Assembly: GCA_014529385.2 (NCBI GenBank)
Contig: CM043968.1
Span: 125,261,518 to 125,325,517 of the forward strand
DNA length: 64,000 nucleotides
Origin: Adiantum capillus-veneris
Taxonomy: Eukaryota > Streptophyta > Polypodiopsida > Polypodiales > Pteridaceae
Direction: 5' to 3'
Shown: piece by piece, positions 45,626-58,143 of the stretch
Layout: every line of letters starts with the position of its first letter
How positions within the stretch are numbered: the stretch's first letter is position 1
Position numbers and translations under genes: made by a program
The notes under the pieces: generated by a model
Database searches by the model: none
What the model was told of the DNA's origin: nothing
What the model saw: the letters and a program-made list of their open reading frames with translations, nothing else

Positions 45626-46479
45626 GACCTCAAATTTTTTTGTGCTGGCCATTTGCCTCGAGATCCCTGTGCCCAACCCATGGCATGTTGTCAACCCCCC
45701 TACTCGCCCGCATTGAAAGACCCTGTGTGATTTAGTGTGGGATGCCATCCCCCAATTTAGAGACAAACATTTGGAATTGCTAAGAGCCGAGTACCCCCAT
45801 TGCAGTAATGAGTTTTGGAAAATTAAGTGCTAGTGTTGCTTAAAGGTGGTCACACTCAAAATTGAAAATAGCAGTCCGATTGATTGCATGATTTCCTTAA
45901 AAGTATTTCCTCTTGTTTAGGCAAGTACTACCCTTTTGCTAAAGTTTCTCCTTGATTTTGGGACTTCAAACTTCTTCTCCATTGATTAGTTTCCCAAACA
46001 AGGTCAAAGTTCACTCTGGCCTTCATAAAGGCTATTGAAAAGAATTTTATAATAATAGGTTGCTTTGTAAGAGAGAGAACAAGAAAGTGACACTACATTT
46101 TTAAGCAGTTTTTTCCACAACAGAATATTAGATTTTTGGAAATAAATGTATTAATAAATTAATAAGATTCAAATAAATTTTTAAATAATAAAAAAATAAA
46201 TGAAATAAATCTTTATGAAATCCTTAAATCAAAAGACTTTATCAATACTTTATACATTATGGGATCAAACTATGCTTCAGCAAGAGCTATGTGTGCGAGA
46301 GCATCATAGTGGTGTCAATTGAGCAAGTCAGAGCGGCCATGTGAGATCTTGATTCCTTATCATGTGTGCAAGGCTTCTGTTGCGCACCTCGTCGCCGGCC
46401 ATCGATTTCCTTTGCAACGTCTCCTTCTCGCTTCTTTTCCATTTGCTTGAGCTTTTATCTACGAACTTGGCTTTAGCAT

Positions 46480-47010
46480 CTTGCTAGATTCCTAGTAAAA
46501 AGGATTTTTCCAAAATCGTTAGTACATATTCCCCTTCTTTACTCTTCTTCCTTTCCTTATGTCCTTTGCACCGCCTCTAGTGCTCTAGACCCCCTCTTGT
46601 AGTCCTTGCCTATGCACAACATTTGTAGCTAAAGCCCACTTCGGACAAGTGTTTCTTAAAATGTCCTAGCTCGTCGCATTCAAAGCATCAGAGATCAGAA
46701 TTTGGAGTTCCAATTGCTTGAGCTACAACTACAGGTTGAGGTTGATAGGGTGGGTTAGTTGGCCTTTAATTTTAGCTTAAGGACCTTCCTCTCCTGGCAC
46801 CATTTCTTGGATTCCCATCTTTTTCTCTTGAGAGTTATCCATTCCTTTAGCTAAGGGTTTGGAGCCCACCAACAAAGCTTCTTCAAATTATAACCCATGC
46901 ACCCTAGCAACTTGTCAAGAATCTTCATCGCCGTCTTTTGAAAGACATATTTTGGTGATTGACAAGCAGCCTCATATATGATAGAGAATACTGCAAACTT
47001 CTGGTAAGCC
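46480..47010 (-). pseudogene. Possible gag remnant
   Basis: Minus-strand translation near 46640-46690 gives CFECDELGHFKKH, a CCHC-knuckle-like string (last Cys changed to His). Upstream on that strand, MAYQKFAVFSIIYEAACQSP and a WW-containing stretch have no match I know. No other retroelement domain is next to it. Confidence 0.3.
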
Positions 47011-48552
47011 ATATGAATATCTCCCTAAATTGGGCAATTCCAACTATAAGCCTATGTAGCACAAAAAAACATTGTTCCTAAGCCAACTAAATATCAACCA
47101 TCCTATCCCTACTACAAGAAATATTTCATTCTCCTAGGATTACTAAACCACACTATGAGACTAGTGTGATGTTCCCACTCTATCAATATGAACTATTGGG
47201 TACCTTTGATAAGTCTCCAACCATATTTCTACAAACTGAGAGAGAACCAGTGAACATTACACTTGCTACACTTGTAGCTTTAAGCATTAACCACTAGTGA
47301 AGGTTGTCTTGGTATGCATTGTAGAAGCTAAGGAAAAACATAACCAAACAGTAACGTTCTACTTCCCAACTCTACACAGACACCATAGGTTTGTGAGTCT
47401 CAACATCGCAAATCCTCAAGCAAAAGTCTTTGATTGTTGAACTTCTCTATAGCTTATAATGTTATACATATAAACAAAAGTCAACATGAAAAGTACATAT
47501 TCCAGGACAGCTAACCTTGAAGCTTTTTATCTCATAGCTTTCAGAGGCATAGCGATCAAGTTTACTGATACCTAATGCATAATATTGGCTAGGCTAACAA
47601 AAAGAATAAAAAATCTTTAAAAAGCTACCTGATTGATCGAGTCCACCCGTCCATAGAAGATTGCTATCGTGGCTTCATTTTCCCACTTTTCACATCATAC
47701 TTACAACACTTTGCTTTTTTTGTTTTCTAATTACTACCACGCGAAAAAATTTCAAGTTCTTATTAGTTCATCTCACTTGTTCGTTCCATAAGCCTTTCAA
47801 ATAGTATTGAAGACATTCTTTTTTTTAAAAGATGTAGATGAATTTTTTGTGAGAGACTCTTGAAATAGGTTTCTCTTAGAAATAAGACTTGCACAAACAA
47901 GATAGATATGTATATACATTATTCGTGAAAAACCCTTGCCATTCTTGAGTGTCCCGTACCACTCAACAAGTAACTCATTGAGCCAACCTGGGCGTTGTCC
48001 CACCACATTAATATTTCATCAGGCAAACCTGAATGCACTCCCGTCACAGAAACAACGGTGCACCTTGGGTGTCATCTCACGCCATGGCAACTACCCGTGA
48101 TATCAATTTTAGTAAGTAGCTCACTTAGAGTCTTAAGAGAAACCATATCAAAAGGTTCGACAAACATTCTTTCCTATTCATTCAGCCCGTCCTAAACATT
48201 TACGTAGTTTACGACCAAATGCTGTGTTTCCAGGGATAAACCCTATGTTTCAATTGGTTCTTTTCCTAAGTTGGATTCTTTTATTGATTCTCCAGGGCTA
48301 CATATGCAACGTATGCATAACTTGAATGACATTACTATTTTGTGCCACATTCATGGTATGTATAGTGAGTATCACCTCTTCTTCTTCCATTGGTGCCACA
48401 AAGTTGTTGGGACCACCCTCTTGGTCATTCGTCGCTTGATCTCAAACTCTTTTGCGAAGTGTCGTAGCTACGATATTTAGATTACTTGTTAATCTCTTTT
48501 ATTTTTTTAGGGTAGCCAGGAATGCACTAAGGCTATTAGATGCACTCTCATA

Positions 48553-48779
48553 TGTTACCATATACATGTGGTAGTGATGTGTGTGAACACACTAGGACCG
48601 TCGAGGCATTTTTTCCCTCTTTAGGGGTTTTTTCCCCCCATGCATTGTATATATGCCCATCACTCTAGGGCTCTCTATCTTTCCATTGCACACTAAGTAA
48701 TATACTCTCTATTGTGTGCCTTGAGCTTCCTTCATCTTCTCCAAGCTGTGTGTGTTTTCATGCAACCCTAATTCCAACA
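48553..48779 (+). repeat. C1 5' LTR (227 bp)
   Basis: It starts TGTTACCATATACATG and ends CCTAATTCCAACA. A TATA-like TGTATATATGCCC lies near 48645. The primer site TGGTATCAGAGCAGG (48782-48796) follows after two bases and matches tRNA-iMet perfectly over 12 bases. Confidence 0.95.
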
Positions 48780-51700
48780 ATTGGTATCAGAGCAGGTTGC
48801 ATTCTCCCGGGCTCAGTCGCCGGCAGCTCCAACACATGCCTGCTCACTTTCTCCGTTTTCTGTGAGCTTTGACGAACGTTCGCAGGTCGACAAAAATTTT
48901 GAGGATTGCTCCCAGACCTCAGTCTGCTCAGATTTTTGATTCGGGCTCATTTTGACCTCTGTTTCCACTACAGATAGGCCTGCACATACAAATTCGTCAT
49001 TTTGTGTAGAATTTTTGTCAGTGCCGTTTTCTGCATAACAGGTGCCTTACAGTCTTCTACGGTTTGTGCTATATAGCACGTGTTGTTCCCACTTTGTTTC
49101 TCCTCTTTTCGGGAAGTTTTCACATTAGGTGCAACATTTACCATGGCTGACAACAACACAGATATGTTCAAGATGTTTGCTGCTGAGGACAGATTGGATG
49201 GGGACAATTACCCTATGTGGGCGTACATGATGCAACATGTTCTTGTGTCAAAGGGCGTCTGGAATATTGTGCAGGGCTTTGATGTACGTCCTGGTTCTGA
49301 GGATGTAGGCGATGTTGAGGATGTTGCAGGTCTTGCTGCAAGAATTGCTGCTATTAGAGTTGTTTTCCCTATGGCAGAACAATCTCATTGGGATGTAAAG
49401 GATGCACAGGCTCATGCATCGGTTGTGTTGTCTGTGAAGCGCACCATTGTTCCTCACATTTGTTCAGCAAAATCTGCAAAACAGGCTTGGGATATTTTGG
49501 CTGGTCTTTATGCAAGTCGCAATGAGGCTAAAATTGCTTTGTTGCGTAAAGAGCTGGAATCGAAGATTATGCATGAGGAAGATGATATGGACACTTTCCT
49601 TGCTGGTGTCAAGGATATCAATGAGCAACTTATTTCTGCAGGTGAAGTCATTTTAGACTTTTCCCTTGTGCAGAACGTTCTTGATGCCTTACCAGATTCT
49701 TACCAGACTTTTGCTAGTACTTGGAGACTTATGACCCAAGGAAATCCTGAAGTTGTCAAGTTTGATGCATTATGCACATTTTTGTTGCAAGAGTCACTTT
49801 CCAAAAAAAATAGGACTAGACAACGTGCACTTGAACAGGCTTTTATTGCTTCTCAAAGAAAGGGTGGTAACAGCAATGCAACCACTTCTAATGGTTCTGC
49901 TGCGAGTGGCAAAACTTTTGTTCCCAATGCTTCTGCTGGCAGCACTTCGTCTGGCAATTCTGGTGATAAGGGCGAAAAGAAGATGCGTTGCATTATTGTA
50001 AAGCTAATGATCACTTGATCAAGCAGTGTCCTAAGTTGAAGGCCCAAGAGGCTAAGAAGAAAGAGGGTGGTTCCACTACCAATGCAGCCATTATGGATTA
50101 TTCTGTGAAAGGAGACTGTGATGCTGATGTTGATGCAGAATGGGCTTTTAGTGCAGAGCGCACTTACAATCCTGCTGTCATGAATGCATGTCAGTTGCTA
50201 CAGATTCACATGTGTGGTATTTCGATAGTGGTGCTACAAAGAATATTACCTCACATCGTGAATTGTTCACCTCTCTCAAGTCTGTCCCTCATGGGAATTC
50301 AGTCACTTGTGCCAACAATGCCTCTTATCCGGTTCAGGGAGTTGGAAAGATTGTGCTTACTACTGCAAATGGCAGTTCTTTCACACTTGTTGATGCACTT
50401 TATGTACCTGGGATCAAGAAGAATATATTGTCTGTATCTACACTTGTTAGACTTGGACTTGTAGTCAAATTTGTGGATGATAGATGTACAATTCATGATC
50501 TTAGTTTTGGTGATGAGATTGTTGCATTTGGCCTTTTGTGCCGTGTGCTATATAAGCTCACTTTGTATGACAAGTGTGGACAAAATTTTGCATTCAAGGC
50601 CTATTTCAGATGCAAAACTTTGGCATGGACATTTTGATCATCTGAATTTTTCCAGTTTGCTGCGTTTGCAAAAATCTGATATGGTTGCTTCTTTGCCGCC
50701 TCTTGAAGCACCTGTCAAACATGTTTGTGAACGCTGTATCTGGGTAAAATGCAGTGTTCTAAGTTTTCGAAGGATGGGTTCAGTTAGGGCCACATGCAGA
50801 TTGCAGCTTGTGCATAGTGATGTTTGTGGGCCCATGCAAACTCCGTCCTTGGGCAATTACCTTTACTTCGCGAAGTCCAAAGTTTTATGTGCTTCAAACA
50901 ATTTCTGGCTATGGCTGAAAATGTATCGAAATGTACTATGGGCACCCTCCGTTTCGATCGAGGGGGGGAGTATATGTCTCATGAATTTAATGCATTTCTG
51001 GCTAGTCGTGGGATAAAACACCAATGTACAGTGCCTTATACACCTCATCAAAATGGTGTTGCTGAGAGGAAAAATAGGTCACTTACGAAAATGGCATGAT
51101 GTATGGTCAAAAGTCAAGTTTTGCCGCATTTTTTTGGCTTGAGGCCATCATGTGTGCCACTTATGTACTAAACAAGTTTCCTACGAAAGCTTTGCAGTCT
51201 ATTACTCCATATGAAGCATGCAATGATAGAAAGCCTTCTATTGAGCACATGCGTGTTTTTGGTTGTTTGGCATATGCTTTGCTACCACAAACACAGCGTT
51301 GAAAATTGAATGATAAGGCTGTCAAATGTATTTTTGTTGGTTATAGTGCTAAAAGTAAAGGTTACAGGTTGTATCATCCGCACACAAAGCGTATTCTGGT
51401 TTCACAGGATGTAGTGTTTGTGGAAGATTCTTTTCAGCCCTTGCTGTCATGTACTAGAGATAACAATGTAAGCTCACATGACATTTATGACACTTTCTTG
51501 CCTCTTTTCAATGGTGGAAGTTCAAATGTAAATTCCAATGAGGAAAATGTACAGCCTATGAGGGTTTCTGAAAATGTTACAGATCAGCCTATTACTGGCG
51601 TAGATGTACATGGTGTACTTGATGAGGAAAGGGCTGAAAATGAGCAGGCTAGAGGTATGCCAAAATGGGTAGTGCATACATGCACCTTTGTCTAGTTGTA

Positions 51701-53165
51701 CTTGTTCAGGCTCTCCCCATGCATCTTATGCATCAGATTGTTATGCTTTGGTTGTGTCTGGCTTACATGATGTTGAGGAGCCTCTGTCTTCTGATGAAGC
51801 ACAAAATTCAAAAAATTGGATGGCTGCCATGCAATCAGAATATGATGTACTTATAGAAAATGACACATGGATATTATGTGATTTGCCTCCTAGCAAAAAG
51901 GCCATTGGTACAAAGTGGGTTTACAAGTTGAAACACAAGCCGGATGGTGAGATCGATCGCCATAAGGCTCGACTTGTTGCAAAGGGTTATGCACAACAAA
52001 AAGGCATAGATTATGAAGAGACTTTTGCTCCCACTTTTCGTATGACTATTGTGCGTTTTCTATGTGCATTGGCATCTCATGCTGGTTGGTATGTACATCA
52101 AGTAGACATTGTTACTGCTTTCTTGAATGGTGACATATTTGAGGAAGTTTATGTAACGCAGCCTCACGGTTTTGTCAAGAAAGGACAAGACGACAAAGTG
52201 TGCAGATGTAAGAAGGCTTTGTATGGGTTGAAGCAATCTCCTCATGCTTGGTATGAGAAAGCTGACACTCATTTGTTCAAACAAGGCTTTCATAACAGTC
52301 CAATGGAAAGCACATTGTATGTAAAGCGTGAGGGTGATGTACTTCTCATTGTGATTATTTATGTCGATGATTTGTTGATCATTGGACCAAATGAGAGACA
52401 TATTGCTGAATTTAAATCTAATTTGAATGCTACTTTCAAGATGAAAGATTTGGGGCTGTTGCATCATTACTTGGGTATACAGTTTAAGCAATGTGATGGT
52501 GGTATTGCCTTGTGTCAAAAAAGTTACATAGAGACATTACTATGTAAGTTTGGACTTGAGGATTGCAAACCTATTGCCACTCCCATGGAAAGAGGTTTGA
52601 AGTTGAGTCTACATGATGCTGGTGATCCTGCTGATGTCACTCTTTACGAAACTGTTGTTGGCTGCCTCATTTATGTATGCAACACGAGGCCAGATATTCA
52701 GTTTGCAGTCTCATAGGTAAGCAGATTTATGCATAGCCTAGGGTCTAAGAATTGGCAGGCTGTCAAGAGGATTTTTTGCTACCTTAGTGGCACTTTACAT
52801 CTTGGCTTGTTGTATCCCAAGGGGGGATCATTGTCGCCAGAATTACATGCTTTTTCAGACTCAGGTTGGGGGGCTAGTTGTTTTGACATGAGAGTGTCCA
52901 CAAGTGGTTTTTGTTTCATGCTTGGCAATTCATGTATATCATGGTTGAGCAAGAAGCAACCTTCTGTGGACACTTCTAGTTGGGAGGCTGAGTACAGGGT
53001 GGTCTTCACAGCTACGGTTGAGTGTGTATGGCTCAGACGCCTTATGGATGATTTGGGTGTTGGACAGGACACTGCCAACACTATCTACACTGACAGTCAG
53101 AGCGCATTGGCAGTTGCAAGGAACCCAATTTTTCATGCTCACACAAAGCACATTGAGGTGCATTA

Positions 53166-53193
53166 TGAAGCCGTGGAGCGGAGCTTAGATCGA

Positions 53194-53281
<88 letters not shown>

Positions 53282-53445
53282 TAGAGATCTTACACAGTAC
53301 GCAGAGAATTCATTGAAGGGTTATCTCCCAAATCTTATTATTCACAAAAGTATAAGTGAGTATATACAAAGAGTTAGTGATAAGCGAGTTAGGTGGCCAG
53401 CCGGCCATATCCATATAAGAGGCCACTTGGGCTTTAATCCCAACA
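53166..53445 (-). repeat. Solo copia LTR (280 bp) nested in C1 RNase H
   Basis: On the minus strand it starts TGTTGGGATTAAAGCCC and ends CCACGGCTTCA. It is flanked by perfect CATTA duplications (53161-53165 and 53446-53450). Removing it and one duplication restores the RNase H reading HYHYVRERLLAREISLAYV-like across the site. It is related to the LTR at 10149-10347 (TGTTGGGATT start, TGGCCGG block). Confidence 0.92.
53196..53279 (+). repeat. (CA)n microsatellite inside the solo LTR
   Basis: About 42 CA units run uninterrupted. The related LTR at 10149-10347 has only a short GA/TC run at its corresponding end. Confidence 0.95.
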
Positions 53446-53679
53446 CATTATCACTATGTCAGGGAGAGGCTCTTAGCAAGAGAGATCAGCTTGGCTTATG
53501 TGGCAACACAGGACAACCTTACAGATCTTTTCACAAAGGCATTGTCTCGTGAGAAGCTTAAAGCTTTCCGCAAAGCTTTGGGCTTACTCCCCTTTGTGGA
53601 CTGATCATGTCCTCAGGGCATGGCACTTTTCTTTACTCATGTGCCAGCTCTTGTTCACCACATCACTCCAGGGGGGATT

Positions 53680-53907
53680 TGTTACCATATACATGTGGTA
53701 GTCCTAGTTTGTGAACACACTAAGACCGCCGAGGCATTTTTTCCCTCTGTAGGAGTTTTTTTCCCCCGTGCATTGTATATACGCCCATCGCTCTAGGGCT
53801 ATCTATCTTTCCATTGCACACTAAGTAATATACTCTCTATTGTGTGCCTTGAGCTTCCTTCATCTTCTCCAAGCTGTGTGTGTTCTCCTGCAACCCTAAT
53901 TCCAACA
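53680..53907 (+). repeat. C1 3' LTR (228 bp)
   Basis: It starts TGTTACCATATACATG and ends ATTCCAACA. The polypurine tract AGGGGGGATT abuts it on the left, and the TCATA duplication follows. Confidence 0.95.
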
Positions 53908-55130
53908 TCATAAGCCTTACATAGTTTTCTCAATTTAATTCCTTCATTTTATCGCTAGCTTTAGCATAAATGCCAAGCTAATGAATTCTTATGAGTTAAA
54001 TGGGCTCTTTAATAATAACCATAGGTAGAAATAGCCATGAGCTATCGACCAAAATTATCTTTTACAACTAAAATAAGCTGATAATTTTTCTATCTAATTT
54101 ATGTGTGCAGAGTAAGGGTTTCAAGATTCTCCTAATTTTCTCTAGTTATTCTCACATAGAATTACCAAATCTCTCTTATTAGTATTTGTCTTAGCTATTT
54201 TTCAAATTGAACCCCAAGTCTAGGAACATTTTATTTAACAATGAACAAAAGTAATAAGAAAGAACTTTTATTTATTTTTTAATCAAAATAAGGTCAGAAT
54301 ACACCTCTAATAATAAGGGTTTTATTTATAAATATCATATGAATGATTAATGCAATTTTCTTTATCCTAGAAATTAGATTAATCCGACTTCAGAGCAAAA
54401 AATTTCTATGTGAAGTAATGTTCAAGTGAACATTCATAAAATATCATACTTCACCTAATTTGGAGTTCCCTTTAGAAATTTATAATTAAAAATAAATGCT
54501 AGCTTTAGTAGAAAAGAAAGTGGGTACCTTACATGTGTTAAAGGTATGTCATCTCAAGTGAATTGCCTAATGAGATCCCAATATTTATTTTGGCTTTAGG
54601 TATTTATTTTACTTATTTTTCAAAGTCACATTAGGGCTATTTGCTAAGGTGACTATATAAGTACACCTAGCCCCCATTGTATAAATCATCAATTCATTGC
54701 TAAGGTTGATTGTTTCAACATTTCTCTCTCTCTCTCTCTTGTATTCTCCCAATTGCTCTACGCTTTTGCATCATTGACTTTCAAAGCCTCAAGCTCGTTG
54801 ATCGGAATTTCAAGAGATAGAGAAGGAGAGAGCTTGAGCTCTTGCAAGCACGCACACACAAACATGGAGGCAAAAGACTGTACTTCTTCTTCTTCACTAT
54901 CTCAAGATAAGATGTCTACAAAACATAAGAAAAAAATACAACATAAAAGGAGAATTTGTACAATGGTCTAGTATGAACTGTTAGTGAGTGAGGTGAGTAG
55001 ATAAGTGTGCTATCACACTGGTAGGTAGACCAGCTCGGTGTAGTACAATTGTATTATCATTGGCAAAGATATGTGTATCCACCAAGGTGCACCAATAATG
55101 ATGACTACCGATAGTAGTCATCAAGGAGTT
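53908..55130 (+). other. AT-rich region with a possible truncated gene start
   Basis: 53908-54600 is AT-rich with no ORF. GACTATATAAGTACA (54651) is a good TATA box. About 210 bases on, ATG 54864 opens a 35-codon frame (MEAKDCTSSSSLSQDKMSTK, then a lysine-rich end) that stops at 54971. A CT run (54724-54740) lies between, as in many plant 5' leaders. It could be the 5' end of a gene destroyed by the copia fragment to the right, or chance. Confidence 0.3.
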
Positions 55131-55840
55131 GAGCTTGACATCTCAATACTCCCCCTCAAGCTCAACACCATCTCTCATATGCCAAGCATTGCTCAAAATC
55201 ATTGTAGCTTCACCTCTCCAAGGACCTTCATGAAGATATCTGCAACCTGCTCATTCATCGCCACGTACTCCAAGTCGATGTCACCTACTAAGACCCTCTC
55301 TTTGATGAAGTGGTAGTGCTCCTCAATGTGCTTTGTTGTGGTATGAAACATGGGGTTTTGCACCAAATGTATGCTATTGAGGTTGTCACAATGGATGACA
55401 GTTGACCTCTGTACATGTACTCCAAAGTTGTGAAGTAGCAATCCCAACCATGCTGCCTCACATGCCGCCATTGCAGCACCCATGTACTCTGCCTTTGTAC
55501 TCAAAAGAGAAACCGTAGGTAGCTTCTTCTTGCTCCATGTGATAGCAACACTCCTAAGTGAGAACAGGAATCCGTTGGTAGACCTGGGATCGTATAATGC
55601 ACTACATAGTGTAGAGTGTGCCTCACTGCATCCAAGTGTGGTTTTGTGGGAGACTGTATAAAGTGACTCACCAATCCAATTGTATAGCTCAAGTTTGGAC
55701 GTGAGATAGTCAAGTAGATCAAGATGCCCACAATCTTTCTATACATGGTAGCATTCTCAAGCACTTGATCTGCATCACTCCCCAACTTCAAATTCTGATC
55801 TTTACATGACCAATATGTTTGTGCCAAATTTCTATATGTG
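55131..55840 (-). pseudogene. Copia RT/RNase H fragment
   Basis: The minus strand gives an RT end (MYRKIVGILIYLTISRPNLS, then HFIQSPTKPHLDAVRHTLHY), then after a frame change an RNase H (TKAEYMGAAMAACEAAWLGL, then HCDNLNSIHLVQNP and NEQVADIFMK). A polypurine-like GAGGGGGAGTATTGAGATG follows at about 55133-55151. The remainder of the element is absent. It abuts the B2 LTR at about 55865. Confidence 0.85.
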
Positions 55841-55864
55841 GAACAACACTTGCTCCTCGTGCAA

Positions 55865-56095
55865 TGTGGGCTTTTGCCGCACGTATCGAAGCAAGGGACT
55901 TGCCTAACATTGTGTGTGAGCCACAGATGGCTCCAAGCACACAACTAACCTAAACTAGTAAGCTCAAAGATGACAATGGTGTGTCACTCACCGCTCTACG
56001 CTTGCTATCGTGGAGGATTCCTCACCGCGAAGAAGAGGGAGCCGCTGTTGCACCGTGCTCAACCCCCTCACCGCTGTCGTGCCACCGCAATGCTT

Positions 56096-56159
<64 letters not shown>

Positions 56160-56477
56160 GCGCACACACACACACACACTAGTACACAAAGGAGATGGAG
56201 CAAGAGCACTCTTATTGCATTGCACAAATGAGAGAATGATCTATTTTAGGTTTAGATTGACTTTTATATGGGCTTGCCCATTCACATTTGGGCACCCACA
56301 CTTAGCCAATCTTACCCAATCATTATAGGTTCCAGTTTTAGAGTGCACCTCTCATTGGTTATCACTCTTAACCATTCCTACCTGACCGGCAAGCCCGACC
56401 AATGACATAATACACTACTAGCGGGTCCGACAAGCCCGGCCCATGGCTACATAAAAGGTGGTCACTTGGTGGTAACA
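55865..56477 (-). repeat. B2 3' LTR (613 bp)
   Basis: On the minus strand it starts TGTTACCACCAAGTGACC and ends near GGCAAAAGCCCACA. Shared blocks with the B1 LTR include GAGCCA..GTGGCTC, CACTCATTCTCTCATTTGTGC-like text and the GGATTCCTCCACnnnAGCAAGCG region. A purine run (AGAAAGGGGGGCA, minus strand) abuts its start. Confidence 0.8.
56098..56180 (+). repeat. (TC)n-(CA)n microsatellite in B2 LTR
   Basis: A 61-base TC run is followed by TAGCG and (CA)9. It is the strand-reversed counterpart of the GA/TG tract in B1. Confidence 0.95.
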
Positions 56478-57690
56478 TGCCCCCCTTTCTGATGTAGATT
56501 CCGCCCTCGAAAGCTAGTGAGAGAAAGCCCGTTTTGTCCATGTTACAGAGCATCTGGATTTGAATCTGCAAGGCAAAGTCACTGTTTTATGCAAGCGGAA
56601 TTATATGGCAATAAATCATGAGAGGAATGTAAAGTACATGTGGAAATGACTAAATGCAAGATTTATGAAATGCTAGACTGCCATTAAGGACAAATAAATT
56701 GCACTTTGATGAAATTAATTAATCAAGACTTTTGGGCTTATGGGTGAGTTTATTAATTAGTTAGCTATGACTAAGGTTAAAACAACTACTCTAGTACTAG
56801 CTAAGCTAAGAAGATTATCTAAATGCAAGATTCCCTAATTGTGCTTTTCAGCTATGATTAGCCAACTAGCTCTCACAACTCCAAACAAAAGCTTGAAATT
56901 TTAACTGTAAGCTTGATGGAAGTCTTCTGGATATCTTTTTTTTTCTTTTTTCTTTTACTTTGGTTCACAATCATTTGACGTGTGTGCTTATTTTGTATGT
57001 CCGAGGCTTTTTGCTTCTCAAGGAAAAGTACCCACATTGGGAACCTCTAGGGCTCTAGTACCATAGACAATACATGTGAGCGAAGTACCAAATCAAGCCA
57101 GGATTTCTCTTCCAATGTAAGATTTTTCATTTGTGGCTCTTATGTTTTTTGATTTCATTTCCTTGGTATTCTCACTAGTGTCTTTTTTTGTTTAAGTGAG
57201 CAAGCTTCTCTATGCCTAAAACATTCCTAAGGTCTTAAACACTCATATAATTTTATCAACTAGGACTAGTGGTCAAGTAAATGAGTTAACCTAAAGTCAC
57301 GGTCTCCTAATCTCAAGGCTCATCTATAAGATTAAACTCTAGTTCAATCAACTTAAGCAAAGATAAATTTATACATCTATAATGGCAGTTAATAAACATT
57401 ATGATTGCACTCAAACAAACCATGAAAAACCACAATTAGCAATTATACATATCCACCAGCATGAATCATGGAAAGTAGTACACTTGGAGGTATGGAGTTG
57501 CTCATTTCGTCAAAGCAGATGTCCTCAGCCATGTGGATGGAAATCCATATAAGTCCTACATAAAAATATCAAACAACAAGACACTTTACCTCTAGGGGGC
57601 ATGTCAATGTGAAAAAATTACAACTCCTAGAAAACAAACTCAAAACACGATCCAGACCCCTAACCTACCTATCTGTCATCCCTTTTAGAA
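56478..57690 (-). other. B2 internal non-coding region
   Basis: These 1.2 kb between the last ORF and the 3' LTR are AT-rich with short T runs (56935-56960). There is no ORF of note on either strand and no RT or integrase motif. Confidence 0.5.
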
Positions 57691-58143
57691 TCAAGGAAAG
57701 AGGATATCATATAAACCACGTGGCATCCCTAAGGCTAGGCCTCTATTCTCATCATCTAGATAAACAAAATCATTTTCCGTGAGGCCATAGTCTTCCTGGG
57801 TCTCTATTATTTCTTCTTCATCATCCTCTTGCACAAGTGTGTTAATCAAGAACCTCGCTATGTGTGGATACTCATCTTGTGCAAAAGAATAAGCATGTGC
57901 CACCGTAGAAACATTCGCTACTGGTTGAGTACTTGCAATGTTATTGCTTGCTGCAACTACAAGTGTTGAAGTGCTACATTCATGGGTAGCCAACAAGGAC
58001 GAGTTCACCACTTTGGTTTGTGAATCTTGGCTATCCTGTAACATTGCTAGAGTCTGCAACGTAGGTAACTTTGCTTCAATGATAGGGGTAAGAGTCGGTG
58101 GTCACGTCATGACACTACCAGTACCCCAATCAATAGTGCATTT
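57691..58143 (-). pseudogene. B2 acidic ORF, 3' part
   Basis: The minus strand is open from 58059 to 57691 (122 codons): Ser/Thr/Val-rich start, then FLINTLVQEDDEEEIIETQE, then LTENDFVYLDDENRGLALGM, ending RGLYDILFP. I do not recognise it. It is interrupted upstream by C2 at the CATTT target and continues the reading from the protease-like piece at 63692-63946. Confidence 0.4.

Larger units (their letters stand above)
45047..48552. other. Intergenic region 3' of the PS1-like gene
   Basis: The first part is presumably 3' UTR; I see no clear AATAAA. A (TTCGAAC) triplet repeat lies at about 45292-45312. AT-rich DNA covers 46020-46260. A possible minus-strand gag remnant lies near 46480-47010. 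From 47000 to 48550 only short ORFs are visible and nothing is recognised. Confidence 0.5.
49143..53604 (+). pseudogene. C1 gag-pol pseudogene
   Basis: Gag is open from ATG 49143 (MADNNTDMFKMFAAEDRLDG, a UBN2-type Gag) to about 49985, where a one-base deletion shifts the frame just before the knuckle (HYCKANDHLIKQC, 49988). Protease follows after another shift: WYFDSGATKNITSH (50215). Integrase keeps LVHSDVCGPM, FDRGGEY and NGVAERKNR, but the first two acidic residues are only about 46 codons apart with a frame break between, so part of the core is deleted. RT (51688-52716) is open with YVDDLLIIG. A TAG at 52714 separates RNase H, which is cut at CATTA (53161) by a solo LTR and resumes at 53451 to end at TGA 53602-53604. 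Confidence 0.95.
48553..53907 (+). mobile_element. C1: Ty1/copia retrotransposon with nested solo LTR
   Basis: The element has LTRs of 227 and 228 bp, a tRNA-iMet primer site, gag-pol in copia order (Gag, protease, integrase, RT, RNase H) and perfect TCATA duplications (48548-48552 and 53908-53912). The LTRs show roughly a dozen differences, so it is clearly older than A1. The frame has several shifts and stops. A 280-bp solo LTR of another copia family interrupts RNase H. Confidence 0.95.

Noticed and set aside
47797-48480. Short ORFs in the PS1-C1 interval
   Set aside because: All under 70 codons, without domains; left unannotated.
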